The notes under the pieces were generated by a model. The model had not been told where the DNA came from. It ran no database searches and was given only the letters and a program-made list of their open reading frames with translations. DNA of 64,000 bases from Acrasis kona (taxonomy: Eukaryota > Heterolobosea > Eutetramitea > Acrasida > Acrasidae), in contig JAOPGA020001330.1 in assembly GCA_026419775.2 (NCBI GenBank), positions 1 through 64,000 on the forward strand, written 5' to 3'. Positions within the stretch are counted from its first letter, which is position 1. Each line of letters opens with the position of its first letter. The translations under genes were made by a program, and so were the position numbers. Of this stretch, positions 29,774 to 40,003 are shown one piece after another.

Positions 29774-30325
29774 ATGTCAGACAACGAAGGAACCAACCAA
29801 ACACAACACAAGCCAACAAAAGAGGATATTGAAAAACTAAATGCCTTGATTGGAGACATTAAGAATGCCATGCTAACAACAAAGGATCAAGAAAGTGAGC
29901 AAATAAGAAGCAGACCAATGTGGACTGTCAAAGAAGACGTAGCAGGTGCTGGATCTGGACACTTGTGGTTCTTTACTGGAAAATCTAGCGTTAAGGTTGA
30001 TGAATTGGAGAAGGATCGCAGAGTAAATGTTTCCTACTCCAAACAGGAGAACAATACTTGGGTGAGCATTGTTGGAAAGGCTTACCACGTTGAGGACAAG
30101 AACAAGATCAAAGAATTGTGGGACGACAATTTGAAAGCGTGGTTCCCCAAAGGCCTTGATGACCCTGAAATATCTCTAATCAGAGTTGATATTGAAGGAG
30201 CTGAGGTTTGGGACTCTCACAGTGGTGTATTTGTCAGATTGTTCGGATTTTTGAAGGCCGCCATAACAGGCGAGGTTTATCAACCAAGCGAAGAAGAGAA
30301 CAAGAAGATTGATTTGTCAAAATAA
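29774..30325 (+). CDS. pyridoxamine 5'-phosphate oxidase-like FMN-binding protein (general stress protein 26 type)
   Basis: 183 residues from ATG 29774 (ACAACAATGTCAG). It carries the split-barrel flavin fold of the stress-protein-26 group: IRSRPMWTVKEDVAG, HLWFFTGKSSVKVDEL, VNVSYSKQENNTWVSIVGKA and LKAWFPKGLDDPEISLIRVD. A 35-residue polar N-terminal helix precedes it. Soluble, probably FMN- or F420-type cofactor binding. Bacterial homologues are stress-related; the enzymatic reaction is unknown. Confidence 0.85.
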   Translation: MSDNEGTNQTQHKPTKEDIEKLNALIGDIKNAMLTTKDQESEQIRSRPMWTVKEDVAGAGSGHLWFFTGKSSVKVDELEKDRRVNVSYSKQENNTWVSIVGKAYHVEDKNKIKELWDDNLKAWFPKGLDDPEISLIRVDIEGAEVWDSHSGVFVRLFGFLKAAITGEVYQPSEEENKKIDLSK

Positions 30326-30416
30326 AACATTAAGTACATAATAATGGCCGTTTGTTGGGATAATGCTACAATTCATGTTTTGTGATTTGATCGTTTAACG
30401 CACTTTTGAATTAGAA

Positions 30417-30539
30417 ATGGTATCAACCAACCAAACACATTATTCTAGTTTCACAGGAAAAAGAGTGTTGGTGATGCAAAACTTTAATAATGGAGGAGAT
30501 GATGAGCTATGGAAAGGTGATTCCAACACATCATGCTGA
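30417..30539 (+). CDS. possible short ORF or remnant
   Basis: 41 codons from ATG 30417 to TGA 30537 (FTGKRVLVMQNFNNGGDDEL). The same frame continues past the TGA for another 25 codons with protein-like sequence, so it may be a fragment of a decayed gene. The rest of 30326-30632 shows nothing. Confidence 0.2.
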   Translation: MVSTNQTHYSSFTGKRVLVMQNFNNGGDDELWKGDSNTSC

Positions 30540-30632
30540 TGGAGAATCTTGGAAGCTGATCCCAGCTGGTTTATAAATCAGCTTTACAGAGGCGACAACT
30601 TCAATTTACAAAATGTATGTTTTATTCAAAAT

Positions 30633-32558
30633 TTAAAGTACTACTGCTGCAACCGCAGCGGCAGCACCGAGTATACCGGCAGTAACTTCTACAGCGCTCG
30701 AACTCTCTCGCACTGAAGCGTTATCCTCACCTGATTGATTGTTTCCTAATGGAGGTCTGGTATTCGATGTGGAAGTGGTGGTTGGGCAGGATTTACAAGT
30801 TGGGCATTGATTGCTGTTGCGCCTGAGTCTTCTTTCTGGTGATGCATTATTGTTTCCAGATAGATCTACCTCACCACATGAACATATTGGACATGGTGCT
30901 TCTGAGATCGGTCTAGTGACTTGAACTATTGGTAGTGTTGTTGCCGGTGCGACAGTAGTCACTGGAGTATTGGTGTTCGTTGGACATACTCTACATGTTG
31001 GACATTCACCATTTCGTCTGAGCTTTCTAGCTGGCGAAGCGTTGTTATCACCAGACAAATTAGTTTCGCCACATGGGCATGGAGGACAAGCAGTGGGAGC
31101 TGAGGTAGTTGCACTAAAAGTTGGCAGTAAAGTGGATGATACTGTATTGGTTGAAAGTGCTGGTGTAGTGACCGGACTTGTAGTGGTGATTGGGGTAGAT
31201 TCGGTTGGTGTGATGGTGGTGAAGGGTGTCATTGTAGATGCCTGCGTTGGAGTACTTGTAGTAATACTATTTATCTTTCTATATAAAGCAACCACACAAG
31301 TATCCTTATTAATGCGAATGAATTGACGCTTTGATTGAATTGCAATCGAGAAATCAACACCAAAGTAACTTGAGTCATTATATTTGGCATACTGATCGCT
31401 AATATCAACAGTAAATGAAGTAGTATTAGTAGACAATGATACAGTTTTAAATACAGCCCCAACAGATGGTCTTTGGTTACAATTTGCTTCCCAGTTGTTT
31501 CCTTGTATTACGGATAATACCAAATCAACATTATCTTCTGATACCTGTGTCAACTGGCAGTTTAGATTAGCATAGTCGGTGGTAGAATTAAAGATTGATG
31601 TATTGTAACTGATATCTAAACTAGAACCACGAGAGTCAATTCCAGCAGGATTGCCATTATAGACTTCACAGACAGTTTGTCTTTTTACATTACGACGTGC
31701 AGCATAGTATATATAATTAGCAGATTTTTCTGGTCTAAAGATTGCAAGATTGTATCCTGGTGGTACTTGGAAGGAAGATTCATCGCTTGGAGGTGCCGTG
31801 CTGGTAGCTGTAGGATAAGTTGGTAAATTAGAAGTGGTTGGTTGGCTAGATGGTGCTTCAGAGGTAATAGGGGCTGCTGAGTCAGGAGTCTCTGTTGTGG
31901 TTGGTGCACTCGTTGTTGGAGCTGCAGTTGTTAGAGGGGAGGTTGGTGCTGTTACAATGTATGTGTAGTACAAACCATTATCAGGAGATTGGTTGCCATT
32001 TACCAAGAAGGTTGCTGAATCAGCACCCGCTGAATAAGTGATGGTCAGGATCAAAAAATTAATCGGTTGATATCTTGCATTTTTAACTCTTGCGGTAATA
32101 TCGAACATCGCTCTTCCATTCACCACACGTGAATTAACAGAACCACCCATGGTAGAACCTGGGCATTGTACATTATCTCCATTTTGCATGGCTACTTCTC
32201 TATAAATATATGGATAACCGGCGTCGATCGAGAAAGTTGAAGTCTCGTTACTGGTTATTCCTTCCATATAAAAGATGACCTTTTGTATCCTATCTACTTC
32301 GAACCTTGATGGAAGATCGGAGATTGGTAAGCTCACATAGAACACACCTCTGGATTGGAATGTATATGTAGTTTTAGTAGTACATTGTTGACCACTTCCT
32401 GGTAGAGGAACCATATCTTTATCTGCGTAGACAACATTGGCTGTGGGTATTGGTGTAGGAGTTTGTGTGTATACTGTGAATACTAAGAAGCATAGTACCA
32501 AAACTGCTTGGAGAGAGATTTGCATATGTTTTAATAGTAATGTATTTGAGCAAAACAA
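30633..32558 (-). CDS. GPI-anchored-type mucin-like surface protein
   Basis: 641 residues; the real start may be M12 (32525), giving a clean signal peptide (ISLQAVLVLCFLVFTVYT). Two globular domains, about 50-210 and 255-430, with many Asn-x-Ser/Thr sites and paired Cys, are followed by Thr/Pro stalks. Then come two copies of a Cys module of about 45 residues (CPPCPCGE/CPICSCGE, LSG.NNASP.R.LRRN, ECPTCRVCPT). The C-terminus is a hydrophobic tail of small residues (VTAGILGAAAAVAAVVL) with no cytoplasmic segment, as expected for a GPI signal. It resembles the broken gene at 1.5-2.9 kb in layout. Confidence 0.75.
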   Translation of the reverse strand: MFCSNTLLLKHMQISLQAVLVLCFLVFTVYTQTPTPIPTANVVYADKDMVPLPGSGQQCTTKTTYTFQSRGVFYVSLPISDLPSRFEVDRIQKVIFYMEGITSNETSTFSIDAGYPYIYREVAMQNGDNVQCPGSTMGGSVNSRVVNGRAMFDITARVKNARYQPINFLILTITYSAGADSATFLVNGNQSPDNGLYYTYIVTAPTSPLTTAAPTTSAPTTTETPDSAAPITSEAPSSQPTTSNLPTYPTATSTAPPSDESSFQVPPGYNLAIFRPEKSANYIYYAARRNVKRQTVCEVYNGNPAGIDSRGSSLDISYNTSIFNSTTDYANLNCQLTQVSEDNVDLVLSVIQGNNWEANCNQRPSVGAVFKTVSLSTNTTSFTVDISDQYAKYNDSSYFGVDFSIAIQSKRQFIRINKDTCVVALYRKINSITTSTPTQASTMTPFTTITPTESTPITTTSPVTTPALSTNTVSSTLLPTFSATTSAPTACPPCPCGETNLSGDNNASPARKLRRNGECPTCRVCPTNTNTPVTTVAPATTLPIVQVTRPISEAPCPICSCGEVDLSGNNNASPERRLRRNSNQCPTCKSCPTTTSTSNTRPPLGNNQSGEDNASVRESSSAVEVTAGILGAAAAVAAVVL

Positions 32559-32812
32559 GAACCTTCCTTTTCAATTTAGTACAATCCTCGTTGCTCATAA
32601 ATGGACATTTATTTTATTATTAAACCTTTCTACATGTACAGCTAAGAGGACTCCTAAAATAACCGATCTCAAGGCCTTAGGGAACTTTTATTGGTGCAAT
32701 CTCAACAATGCCAAACTAATTCAAACTATAGAAAAATAAATAAAGAAGTGTTGCTCCTCTCTCCTTTGGCTTTTAAAGTTTCAGCTTGTTCAAGCGACTG
32801 TACTCTTTCAGA

Positions 32813-33139
32813 ATGGATTTTATTTGTGTCCATTATTGTTTGTTACCTCATGACTACATCAGTATAGAAATAATGGACATCCAACAACCTCTATCTCAAA
32901 ATCCTATAATTTCTCAATATATCTCTGAAATGATCTGCAAGACTTAGTCTAGTTTATTTTAGTACATTGACGCTACCAAGTCCATAGTTATTGTTACAGA
33001 TTACAAAAATGATCACGTTGACCAACCTTACGTTAAGAATGAACAACGCTACCCTAGTGAAAGGCGATGGTCAAACGCAAGATTGAGGAGTTGCTATGCT
33101 GATAACCACACTATTATTCATCATAAAAAATTGGATTAA
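32813..33139 (+). pseudogene. coding-like remnant
   Basis: One frame reads MDFICVHYCLLPHDYISIEI and later IDATKSIVIVTDYKNDHVDQ, with only two TAG codons (18 bases apart, near 32947-32967) between ATG 32813 and TAA 33137. The short stop-bounded piece could be an intron, but it has no GT donor in phase. The rest of 32559-33413 shows no gene. Confidence 0.25.
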
Positions 33140-33413
33140 GAACACATTTACGTAGTAACGGTACTAACGAAGTCACATTAGATATTAACCTGTAATCCGA
33201 TTAGTCTCACAAACGTGTAAGTAGACTAAACATTAAACCACACCACAGGCTAAAGGTTGCTAAACTTTTTGATGCGTACTAACACGGCGTCTTTACATAA
33301 TGGACAGACTGCTATCTCGACATTTTAGGCGCAAATTTCTTTTAAAAAAGTGTTTTTTCCGCAATATCTAATACATTTGTACTTTATGTTCGTGTTTATT
33401 CTGTGGTTGAAAT

Positions 33414-33611
33414 TTAATAGTCGTTAATGCCGTTCAGATGATGGAATTTCAATCTATTTAAAATTCTCCGGACATCTTCACAAGTCCGAGTATCAACTAA
33501 TTCATCGACGTTGATTAGGTTGGTACTATTAAAGTTGATATAAAGTGGTCCAATTTGCGATATCATGTCCATTTCCAGATGAGCAGGACACACGGAGTGA
33601 TAATAATCCAT
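33414..33611 (-). CDS. small hypothetical protein
   Basis: 65 residues from ATG 33611 (MDYYHSVCPAHLEMDMISQI), with an AATAAA in the minus-strand 3' flank near 33400. No family. Divergent from the PAS receptor gene, with 76 bp between starts. Confidence 0.4.
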   Translation of the reverse strand: MDYYHSVCPAHLEMDMISQIGPLYINFNSTNLINVDELVDTRTCEDVRRILNRLKFHHLNGINDY

Positions 33612-33687
33612 ATTTAACAAAGTTTCGTCTTTTCACATCAAATCTTTCTGGTTCGCTGTCACATGGCACTTCAAAATTCTAAACAAC

Positions 33688-35346
33688 ATGACAACGGCGG
33701 ATAGTGTTGCACAGAAACACAAGGGAAATGATGTCAGTGCCAGTGACACACATTCCTCGTCAAAGGAGTCTACTGTGAGCTCTAATGGAAAGTTGGATAG
33801 AGAGCACAGCAGAATGTCAAGGTTTTCTGCAGTAGACTGGGTTCTTATACTTGTTGGTATTCTAGTTTTGTTTCTCTGCCTGGCAGGTGGGCTCATTGGT
33901 TATTTTGTTCTAGAAAAGGGCAACTACGACGCCCAGGTAGCATCGTTCGAACAAGGGGGAAAGACCGTAATTGCCACGATCGACAAGAACATAAAGCTCG
34001 CACTGAACGATCTTCTGGTCATACAACAGTTTTTACAACTGTTTGGAGCGCTGAACTTTTATACAGTGTTCCAGCCCTTCGTGTCCTCTTTATCGACCTC
34101 CTATATTGAGAATGGACAGGTCAAGTTGTTGCCATACATTACCTTCTATACCTATATGGACCTCGTGCATTCCGAGAATGTTACAAGTTACCTTGCCAAC
34201 ATTAGATCCTGGGGAGGAAACTACACAAACGTCAACTACATTAATGGGTTCTTGTCGACTGAACCTGACGTTCCTCGCCCATACTATTACGTGACAACTC
34301 TATACATACCTGAGGGTAAAACCTCTGGTACAAGTATTGGAAGCAGTCTGTCTCGCAATCAAACCATCACTGCAGTTCTAGAGAGCAGGTCGATACAGGT
34401 TTCTAGTAAAATTGATTTGGCTGTTGGTGCATCTGGCGTGGCTGTTATCGCTCCTGTTATAAGATCTGGCGTGGTGACTGGATTTGTTTCGAATTCCATC
34501 AGTATTAGTCGTTTGTTGAGCCAGTCGGTTACTTTATCAAACGACCAAGGTGTGGTCTTGTTGGACTACAACGACCCAGATGTAACTGTTATGAGCGTTC
34601 TAACGGACGGAATAAAATTAAAAAAGGATAGCGACCAACATAAATATAGCGACGTAATAGAATTGTTGAGAAACGCACGTTCCACATCAAATTCTACAGT
34701 GAACATTTATAATAGACAATATGTTATGATTTATTTTACTAATTCTCTTCCTGCATCGGAAACCAAAATTATTCCGCTCATTGTGTGTCTCTTCTTCATG
34801 CTTATCGTTGAAGTCACTTTGATTATTCTCTTCTTTTACAGAAGAATTGTTATTGTAAGGAAAATGCAAGATCTTACTAGAGGCAGATTGGATATTCTAG
34901 AAACACATCGAGTCAAGTTATCTGCATTGCTGAAGAAGTCCATCAGGAGCGAGGCCAAGTCCAGAAGCATCATCAACTCGTTGACCGATATTGTAATTGT
35001 GATTGACAAGGTGGGTCGCATTTTACAGACTAACCAGAGTTTCGATAACTTGTTTGCCTTCAACGAACAAGAATGGAATGGTGGTGTTAAATTATCTAGT
35101 ATTCTAGTTGATCTTGACCCAATGTTCTTTGAGTCGTTGGTTTCAGGAAGTACTCTTACCACAAAAGCATCCGCCAAATCAGGAGATGACTACCAGGTCG
35201 AGGTTAAAGTATCAAACATGATTGGGGATGATGGTGTGGAGTCAAAGACTCCAACTTCTGCTGTTGAGAAGAACAAAGTTGAACTCAAACTTAATAAGGA
35301 AGAGGAAGAGGAAGAGGCCTACGTTGTGTTATTAAGGAGGTTGTAA
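33688..35346 (+). CDS. two-pass membrane receptor with a cytoplasmic PAS domain
   Basis: 552 residues. A Ser-rich cytoplasmic head is followed by TM1 near 47-72 (VLILVGILVLFLCLAGGLIG), an extracellular sensor region of about 280 residues with several Asn-x-Ser/Thr sites, and TM2 near 355-382 (IPLIVCLFFMLIVEVTLIIL). A basic coiled linker (LETHRVKLSALLKKSIRSEA) leads to a PAS domain (about 430-545: DIVIVIDKVGRILQTNQSFD). The chain stops soon after an acidic stretch (NKEEEEEEAYVVLLRRL). As far as I recall, Naegleria proteins with this linker-PAS unit often carry a further output domain; none is present here. It is either a short receptor or a truncation. Confidence 0.7.
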   Translation: MTTADSVAQKHKGNDVSASDTHSSSKESTVSSNGKLDREHSRMSRFSAVDWVLILVGILVLFLCLAGGLIGYFVLEKGNYDAQVASFEQGGKTVIATIDKNIKLALNDLLVIQQFLQLFGALNFYTVFQPFVSSLSTSYIENGQVKLLPYITFYTYMDLVHSENVTSYLANIRSWGGNYTNVNYINGFLSTEPDVPRPYYYVTTLYIPEGKTSGTSIGSSLSRNQTITAVLESRSIQVSSKIDLAVGASGVAVIAPVIRSGVVTGFVSNSISISRLLSQSVTLSNDQGVVLLDYNDPDVTVMSVLTDGIKLKKDSDQHKYSDVIELLRNARSTSNSTVNIYNRQYVMIYFTNSLPASETKIIPLIVCLFFMLIVEVTLIILFFYRRIVIVRKMQDLTRGRLDILETHRVKLSALLKKSIRSEAKSRSIINSLTDIVIVIDKVGRILQTNQSFDNLFAFNEQEWNGGVKLSSILVDLDPMFFESLVSGSTLTTKASAKSGDDYQVEVKVSNMIGDDGVESKTPTSAVEKNKVELKLNKEEEEEEAYVVLLRRL

Positions 35347-35691
35347 ATCATGTTGTAAATTTAAACTTTTTGTTTTCATTCTTTTGTTCAAATCTGTGCA
35401 TGTGGAGAGCTGAAGAAGATATTAGTTCACATATATAATATTTTAAAAGTTGGTGATTAAATGTTCTTTATAAATGATGCATACGACGTCACGTCTACAT
35501 TGTTTGATATCAAGTATTTTATATCAATTTAAAGATTATTTGAATGTTGATCCAAAAAAAGAAATGATAATGTGTTTAATAATTATAATTACTATAATCT
35601 CCATTATTAATGGAGTCTCCTCAGTTTTAGTGCACGTTTCTACTTTTAGATGTATATATAAGCTCAAAGAAGATTCAAGAGTAATGTACAT
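35347..35691. other. convergent intergenic region
   Basis: Lies between two genes ending toward each other. A plus frame at 35474-35749 (with a hydrophobic run MIMCLIIIITIISIINGVSS) overlaps the 3' end of the minus gene and has no supporting features. Confidence 0.4.
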
Positions 35692-37092
35692 TTATGAACA
35701 TGTTAATGTGACACTAAACTTTCCCAAACGCGGAGAGAATTGTTGTTGAACTCTTAACTTCCTTGGCCAGTTCGGTGCTTTCCATCTTAAAGTTAATGCG
35801 CCCAAATTCTTCTTTCTTCTGTTCTTTTCTTGTTGGCTTGTGACATCCTCAACACCAACACCTCTACCAAGTATCTTGCTCAGTACCGGAATCCAAAAGA
35901 AGAGATTTAAAAGCAAGTCAACCAACAATATGATCCACCTATGGTACAAGTAGGAACCTGTTCTACTCAATAAATTTTTCCTTTTGTATCTAATACTTTG
36001 AATAGGCAAACCCATTGGAGAAGACGGATTGTGATCCAAATCTACTCGTGTGCGACCTGGTGGAAAATTACTTTCGAAACTCAAGTCGCAAATCATGCAT
36101 TCTTTCATTTCTCGTTGGACATACTTTTCAATAGAAACGACAAAATCACAACAATTATTGCTGACGGCATTATGAAGCAGGCTTCCACTTTTGTTCCACG
36201 ACTGTATAATTTCAAGAATTTTATTTACATTATTTTTTCCTTGTTCACCCCTTCCCAGGGTATATCTATGAATTACTTTTTCTCCACTTGCTGTGGTGTA
36301 AGGATCCGGAGACATTAACACTGCTTTGCACGTTCCATACACATACCGAAGTGCTCTATTTTCGCGCATTGGATCAGGATATTGACCAACACTATACACA
36401 TTTCCATCACCGTCACCAAGTTCGAGATAAACGTGACCATGAGGACCTCCAAGCATTCCGAATCCTTGCAATCCAGAATGCTCCCAAGAACAAGAGATGA
36501 TGTCGAGATAACATTCATGACCAGTCGCCCATATAAAGGATGGACTTAACTGTTCCCATTTCCATAAATGCCCTCTACACAACCCATTAGGTCCGTAAAT
36601 GTAACCGTCAAAGACTAACCAACCCACAGAGTTTGCTAATCTTATCTGGGGACGAATTGTGCTCCAAGGAGTCATTTTATTTTCAAAAAGAATGATGAGG
36701 CCGTCATTTGGGTCCCACTCCCATTTGTGGTTGTGGAATTTTGCTGAACTAAAAAGTGCATTATCTTGTAAAACTCTAGCGCCGACGGGATCGGATTGAA
36801 GCAATTGGACAGGCCACCCCTCTTGAACCCATCTATTGTGAACTTTTTTCAACTCCTTATCATTTGAATAAATTGAAAATGTTCCAAGTTTCTCAAAATC
36901 TTCAATTGTTGAGGGAAGTGCTGAGATGGTGTCTGATGCCTGCTTTTCCTTATATAATTGTTTGTTGGTGTAGGATGTCGGCGAGTCATCTATTAGTAAT
37001 TCTTCCTCTTCGATATCTTTGATCGATATTCCTGGCGCTGATTTTGATCGTTGATGATGCTTCGACGAACCCTGCAGTCCTTTGGCAACCAT
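35692..37092 (-). CDS. hypothetical protein with His/Asn-Cys thiol-hydrolase-like core
   Basis: 466 residues. After an acidic N-terminal 60 residues there is a large domain rich in Trp and Gly. The region GGPHGHVYLELGDGDGNVYS, then HRYTLGRGEQGKNN and later HNAVSNNCCDFVVSIEKYVQ, resembles NlpC/LRAT/PPPDE-type papain folds in which a His strand precedes an N-C helix. Catalysis is not proven. A hydrophobic helix near 395-415 (IILLVDLLLNLFFWIPVL) and a basic tail suggest membrane association. Function unknown. Confidence 0.55.
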   Translation of the reverse strand: MVAKGLQGSSKHHQRSKSAPGISIKDIEEEELLIDDSPTSYTNKQLYKEKQASDTISALPSTIEDFEKLGTFSIYSNDKELKKVHNRWVQEGWPVQLLQSDPVGARVLQDNALFSSAKFHNHKWEWDPNDGLIILFENKMTPWSTIRPQIRLANSVGWLVFDGYIYGPNGLCRGHLWKWEQLSPSFIWATGHECYLDIISCSWEHSGLQGFGMLGGPHGHVYLELGDGDGNVYSVGQYPDPMRENRALRYVYGTCKAVLMSPDPYTTASGEKVIHRYTLGRGEQGKNNVNKILEIIQSWNKSGSLLHNAVSNNCCDFVVSIEKYVQREMKECMICDLSFESNFPPGRTRVDLDHNPSSPMGLPIQSIRYKRKNLLSRTGSYLYHRWIILLVDLLLNLFFWIPVLSKILGRGVGVEDVTSQQEKNRRKKNLGALTLRWKAPNWPRKLRVQQQFSPRLGKFSVTLTCS

Positions 37093-37371
37093 TTTTATAA
37101 TTGATTGTTAATGATTTTCCTTAATGTTTAAAAATAGAAGAGAGCGCATTACAACAGACTTTTAAAGGATTTTGGAACTTTCAGTAAATTATCGGTCAAT
37201 ATCGTTCCAATTATTCAATAGTAGAATACAAAAAATACTAGGTTGATTTATTTTTTATTAGGATACGGCATCCCAGTTCGTATGTGAAAAATAATACAAT
37301 ATTAGGTACACAACATTTAGAAATGATTTGAGACGTTTATTGTTAACGTAGTCCTGATTCCATCAATGACT
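37093..37371. other. intergenic
   Basis: AT-rich promoter and 3' flank. Nothing recognised. Confidence 0.4.
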
Positions 37372-37981
37372 TCAGATGTGCAATGGGAGAGATTTGAGGA
37401 GTTGGAGGCGAATCCACCTATCTATCACTGGATCTTGAGCTCCACTTTGTTCATCTTCAGCCACCTCAATTTGTATATCGTCTTCCTTCTTTTTTGATTT
37501 ATCGTAGGAATCATTTTCATCCACAAAATCCTGATAGAACCAACGTACATCATGTGGAACACAACCTTTGCATTTTATCAAATCTTTCAGGTACTCCTTG
37601 CAGCCTCTCTGTATGATTTTTGATTTATAGTTTTCCGTTGCGAGGTTTACTCAATCAACCTTGCAAATGAATTTGTGATGTCCTCCCATTCACCTTCATG
37701 TAACGTTTTCTTGACTTTGACAGTCACCTTCCCATCATTATCTTTTTCAAAAAGAAAGTCTCTGTACTTGTTGACGTGCTTAAAATGCCAATGTCCTCTG
37801 TAGAAGTGAGCTGACAGTGGCAGGTTTGTCTAATAATTTCCATCAACTCCAATGTAATGTAGACATCTCTTTTTAAAAAGGTCACTACCATCCTTGCAAA
37901 GTACCTGTCATTAGGCTTAGTTAAATTTTGTCCCCTGTCTTGTCTATTTAATTGGTTTCTTTCGATAATGTGATCGCTCAT
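37372..37981 (-). CDS. hypothetical protein, three exons
   Basis: Exons 37865-37981, 37651-37829 and 37372-37606, with introns of 35 nt (GTCTAC...ATTAG) and 44 nt (GTAAAC...CAGAG). The spliced frame is exact (176 residues). The product is polar: NDRYFARMVVTFLKRD, HFYRGHWHFKHVNKYRDFLF, KTLHEGEWEDITNSFARLIE. A Cys pair (GCKEYL, KCKGCVPHD) and an acidic linker follow. No family is recognised. Unspliced, the locus looks like unrelated short fragments. Confidence 0.6.
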
Positions 37982-38186
37982 GTGTCCAACTTCAATCTTT
38001 CCTAAACATCATCAACTCTCCCTGGAGCTCTTTCTATCTCTGATATTTAGAAACGAAGTTGACTGACTGAAAAAGTGAGAATGGATGAACGGAAGGAAAG
38101 TTGCTACAGCAGATATGAAAAAGAATGTAAAACAAATTTTATATATACAACAACTCTTAAGTGTTTGTACACAACGGTGTTGAAAT

Positions 38187-38555
38187 TTAGAAGGAATCCT
38201 GAGAAGATTCAGGGTCTTGGGATGATTCATCAGAGATTGACTGTTCGTTCGCTTTGGAGATGTTCTGACTCTTCTTCCTTTGCATGTTCTTCTCCATTTT
38301 CTTCTCTTGATAAACGGAATAGTTCTTTTGCCTCAACTCCTTGCTGTTATTTGAACTCACTCCTTTCTTCAATCTAGAGCCTGGAGCTATCGTTAATAGG
38401 TCTTTGTAGTTCACATTTTTCCTTCTCCTGGTTTGTTTTGAGATGATATTCTTCTCACTCACACCACTGTCTTTTACGTTCCTTTTAGCACGGTTAATAG
38501 GGTTAGAAGTTCTGTCCCTCCAGTTGTATGATTTAACAATCTGCTCTTTGACCAT
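38187..38555 (-). CDS. basic, Ser/Gln-rich hypothetical protein
   Basis: 122 residues, strongly Lys/Arg-rich (SKQTRRRKNVNYKDLL, EKKMEKNMQRKKS) with two copies of SSQD near the end (DESSQDPESSQDSF). SQ pairs are typical ATM/ATR-type sites, so a nuclear protein is plausible. No domain is recognised. Confidence 0.5.
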   Translation of the reverse strand: MVKEQIVKSYNWRDRTSNPINRAKRNVKDSGVSEKNIISKQTRRRKNVNYKDLLTIAPGSRLKKGVSSNNSKELRQKNYSVYQEKKMEKNMQRKKSQNISKANEQSISDESSQDPESSQDSF

Positions 38556-39161
38556 GATTTGTGTTGTAGATTTTTATGATATTAAATTTGTTGGTTTAGC
38601 AAGTCAAATTTATACCTGATGGATAACGTAACGGTAGTTGGGTTGACTTGAAATTTTCAAGTGATCACTTGATATTATCTTACAAAAAAAGTAATTCGCA
38701 TCGGTTGACCACCTGCTCATGTGAACACCATACCCTAGGTATCAATACATACTATTCTCCTATCATCAGGGGTATACACCACAAGTAACGATCTCGGGTA
38801 AGAAATCGATCTGAGTAGATTACAAGATATAATTAGACCATAAAATTAAAACAGTGGAAAGAATGTAAAAGATGTGTAGCGTGCAAAGAGTTTTTATTAT
38901 ATAACAGTTCAGAATGCCGATCAAACGAAGGAAACTTCACAAAATTCTTGTATGTTAGTTTGAACTTTTCACACTTTAGCAGTCACAGTGAAATCAAAGC
39001 AGGAGGTTACATTTGATCTTTGTTGCAAGTATTACGTATATCTATCTACAGAATACACAGTGTGTAACCTTACTTTAGTTTCATCTCCCGTGTAGCCTAA
39101 AAAGATATAGTTTTATTAAAAATAGTGATGAAATTCTTCATGAATCTTCATTTATCTCAAC
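38556..39161. other. 606-base intergenic stretch, nothing recognised
   Basis: AT-rich, no coding frame on either strand, no RNA gene pattern. It contains the promoter of the basic protein gene and the 3' flank of the F-box gene. Confidence 0.5.
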
Positions 39162-40001
39162 TCAAATTTTAATTCTGAAAACTGTCAGGTTTTTTTTGAT
39201 CTTGAGAACATTGTGGATGTGATTTTTGTTACATGTTTCGTTGTCGAATGTTAAGATGGGCGCAAAATCGTAGCCACTTGACCCGTAACTAAATTGAACG
39301 ATATCACCAACTTGAATTTGTTGACGATGGATGTACAAAAGACAACCTGCTATCTCGCTCTCTGGATTATTAATTCTAAGTTTACTTCCTTTGCGGTTGA
39401 TTGATGCCTCTTTATCATTGATAAAAAGTTTGGAATTACGGGGATTTTGCAATGGTCCTAGACTGTTGTCAGCATGTACGTGAAAAGTTATTTTGAAGAC
39501 GACTTCTTCTCCATTAACATTAGATACTTCCACTCGACTGATATTGCAGTAGTAGTTGTCGTTGAAGTATGATACAGCTTCTACTGGAGCTCCAAAGCGG
39601 TAAAAAACTTTTGTAATCAATATAGAAAAGACAATGTACATACTTTCGTTTTTAAAATATTCTTTACATGATTGATGAGTGAGGATTTGGGGTCCGTTGC
39701 CATTCATGTTTGGTCTCCAAAACTTTAATAGTTGCATCCAACTTTCGTCAGAGTTCATCCATACGTACGCATCTTTACACACTAGAGAAAGAACCGCCAA
39801 TTCATTTGGTGAAGTCGGCACTGATGATGTCATCAAGTTTTAAAAGTATTATCAAGTACCGAAGGAGAATATTTGCTGTATAATTTCAACTGGAATTTCT
39901 ACGACATTGGTATCATGTTCATCAACCTGCGACATTGTTTTGAAAATCTTGAGCGCCACGTTTATGAAATCTTTTTGTAATTTCTTATTACAATCTTCCA
40001 T
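39162..40001 (-). CDS. F-box protein
   Basis: Exons 39860-40001 (or from ATG 39935) and 39162-39820, with a 39-nt intron (GTACTT...CATCAG). The splice restores the F-box exactly: VVEIPVEIIQQIFSF-VPTSPNEL, then LVCKDAYVWMNSDESWMQLL. The long start gives 266 residues and the short one 244. The C-terminal domain (about 115-265) is beta-rich with no clear repeat and is probably the substrate-binding part of an SCF ligase. The first ATG is 2 bp from the start of the divergent glycosyltransferase gene, which favours the inner start. Confidence 0.7.
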
Positions 40002-40003
40002 CA

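Noticed and set aside
35474-35749. Plus-strand 91-codon frame with a hydrophobic run
   Set aside because: It overlaps the 3' end of a convergent gene; AT-rich codons alone produce such runs.
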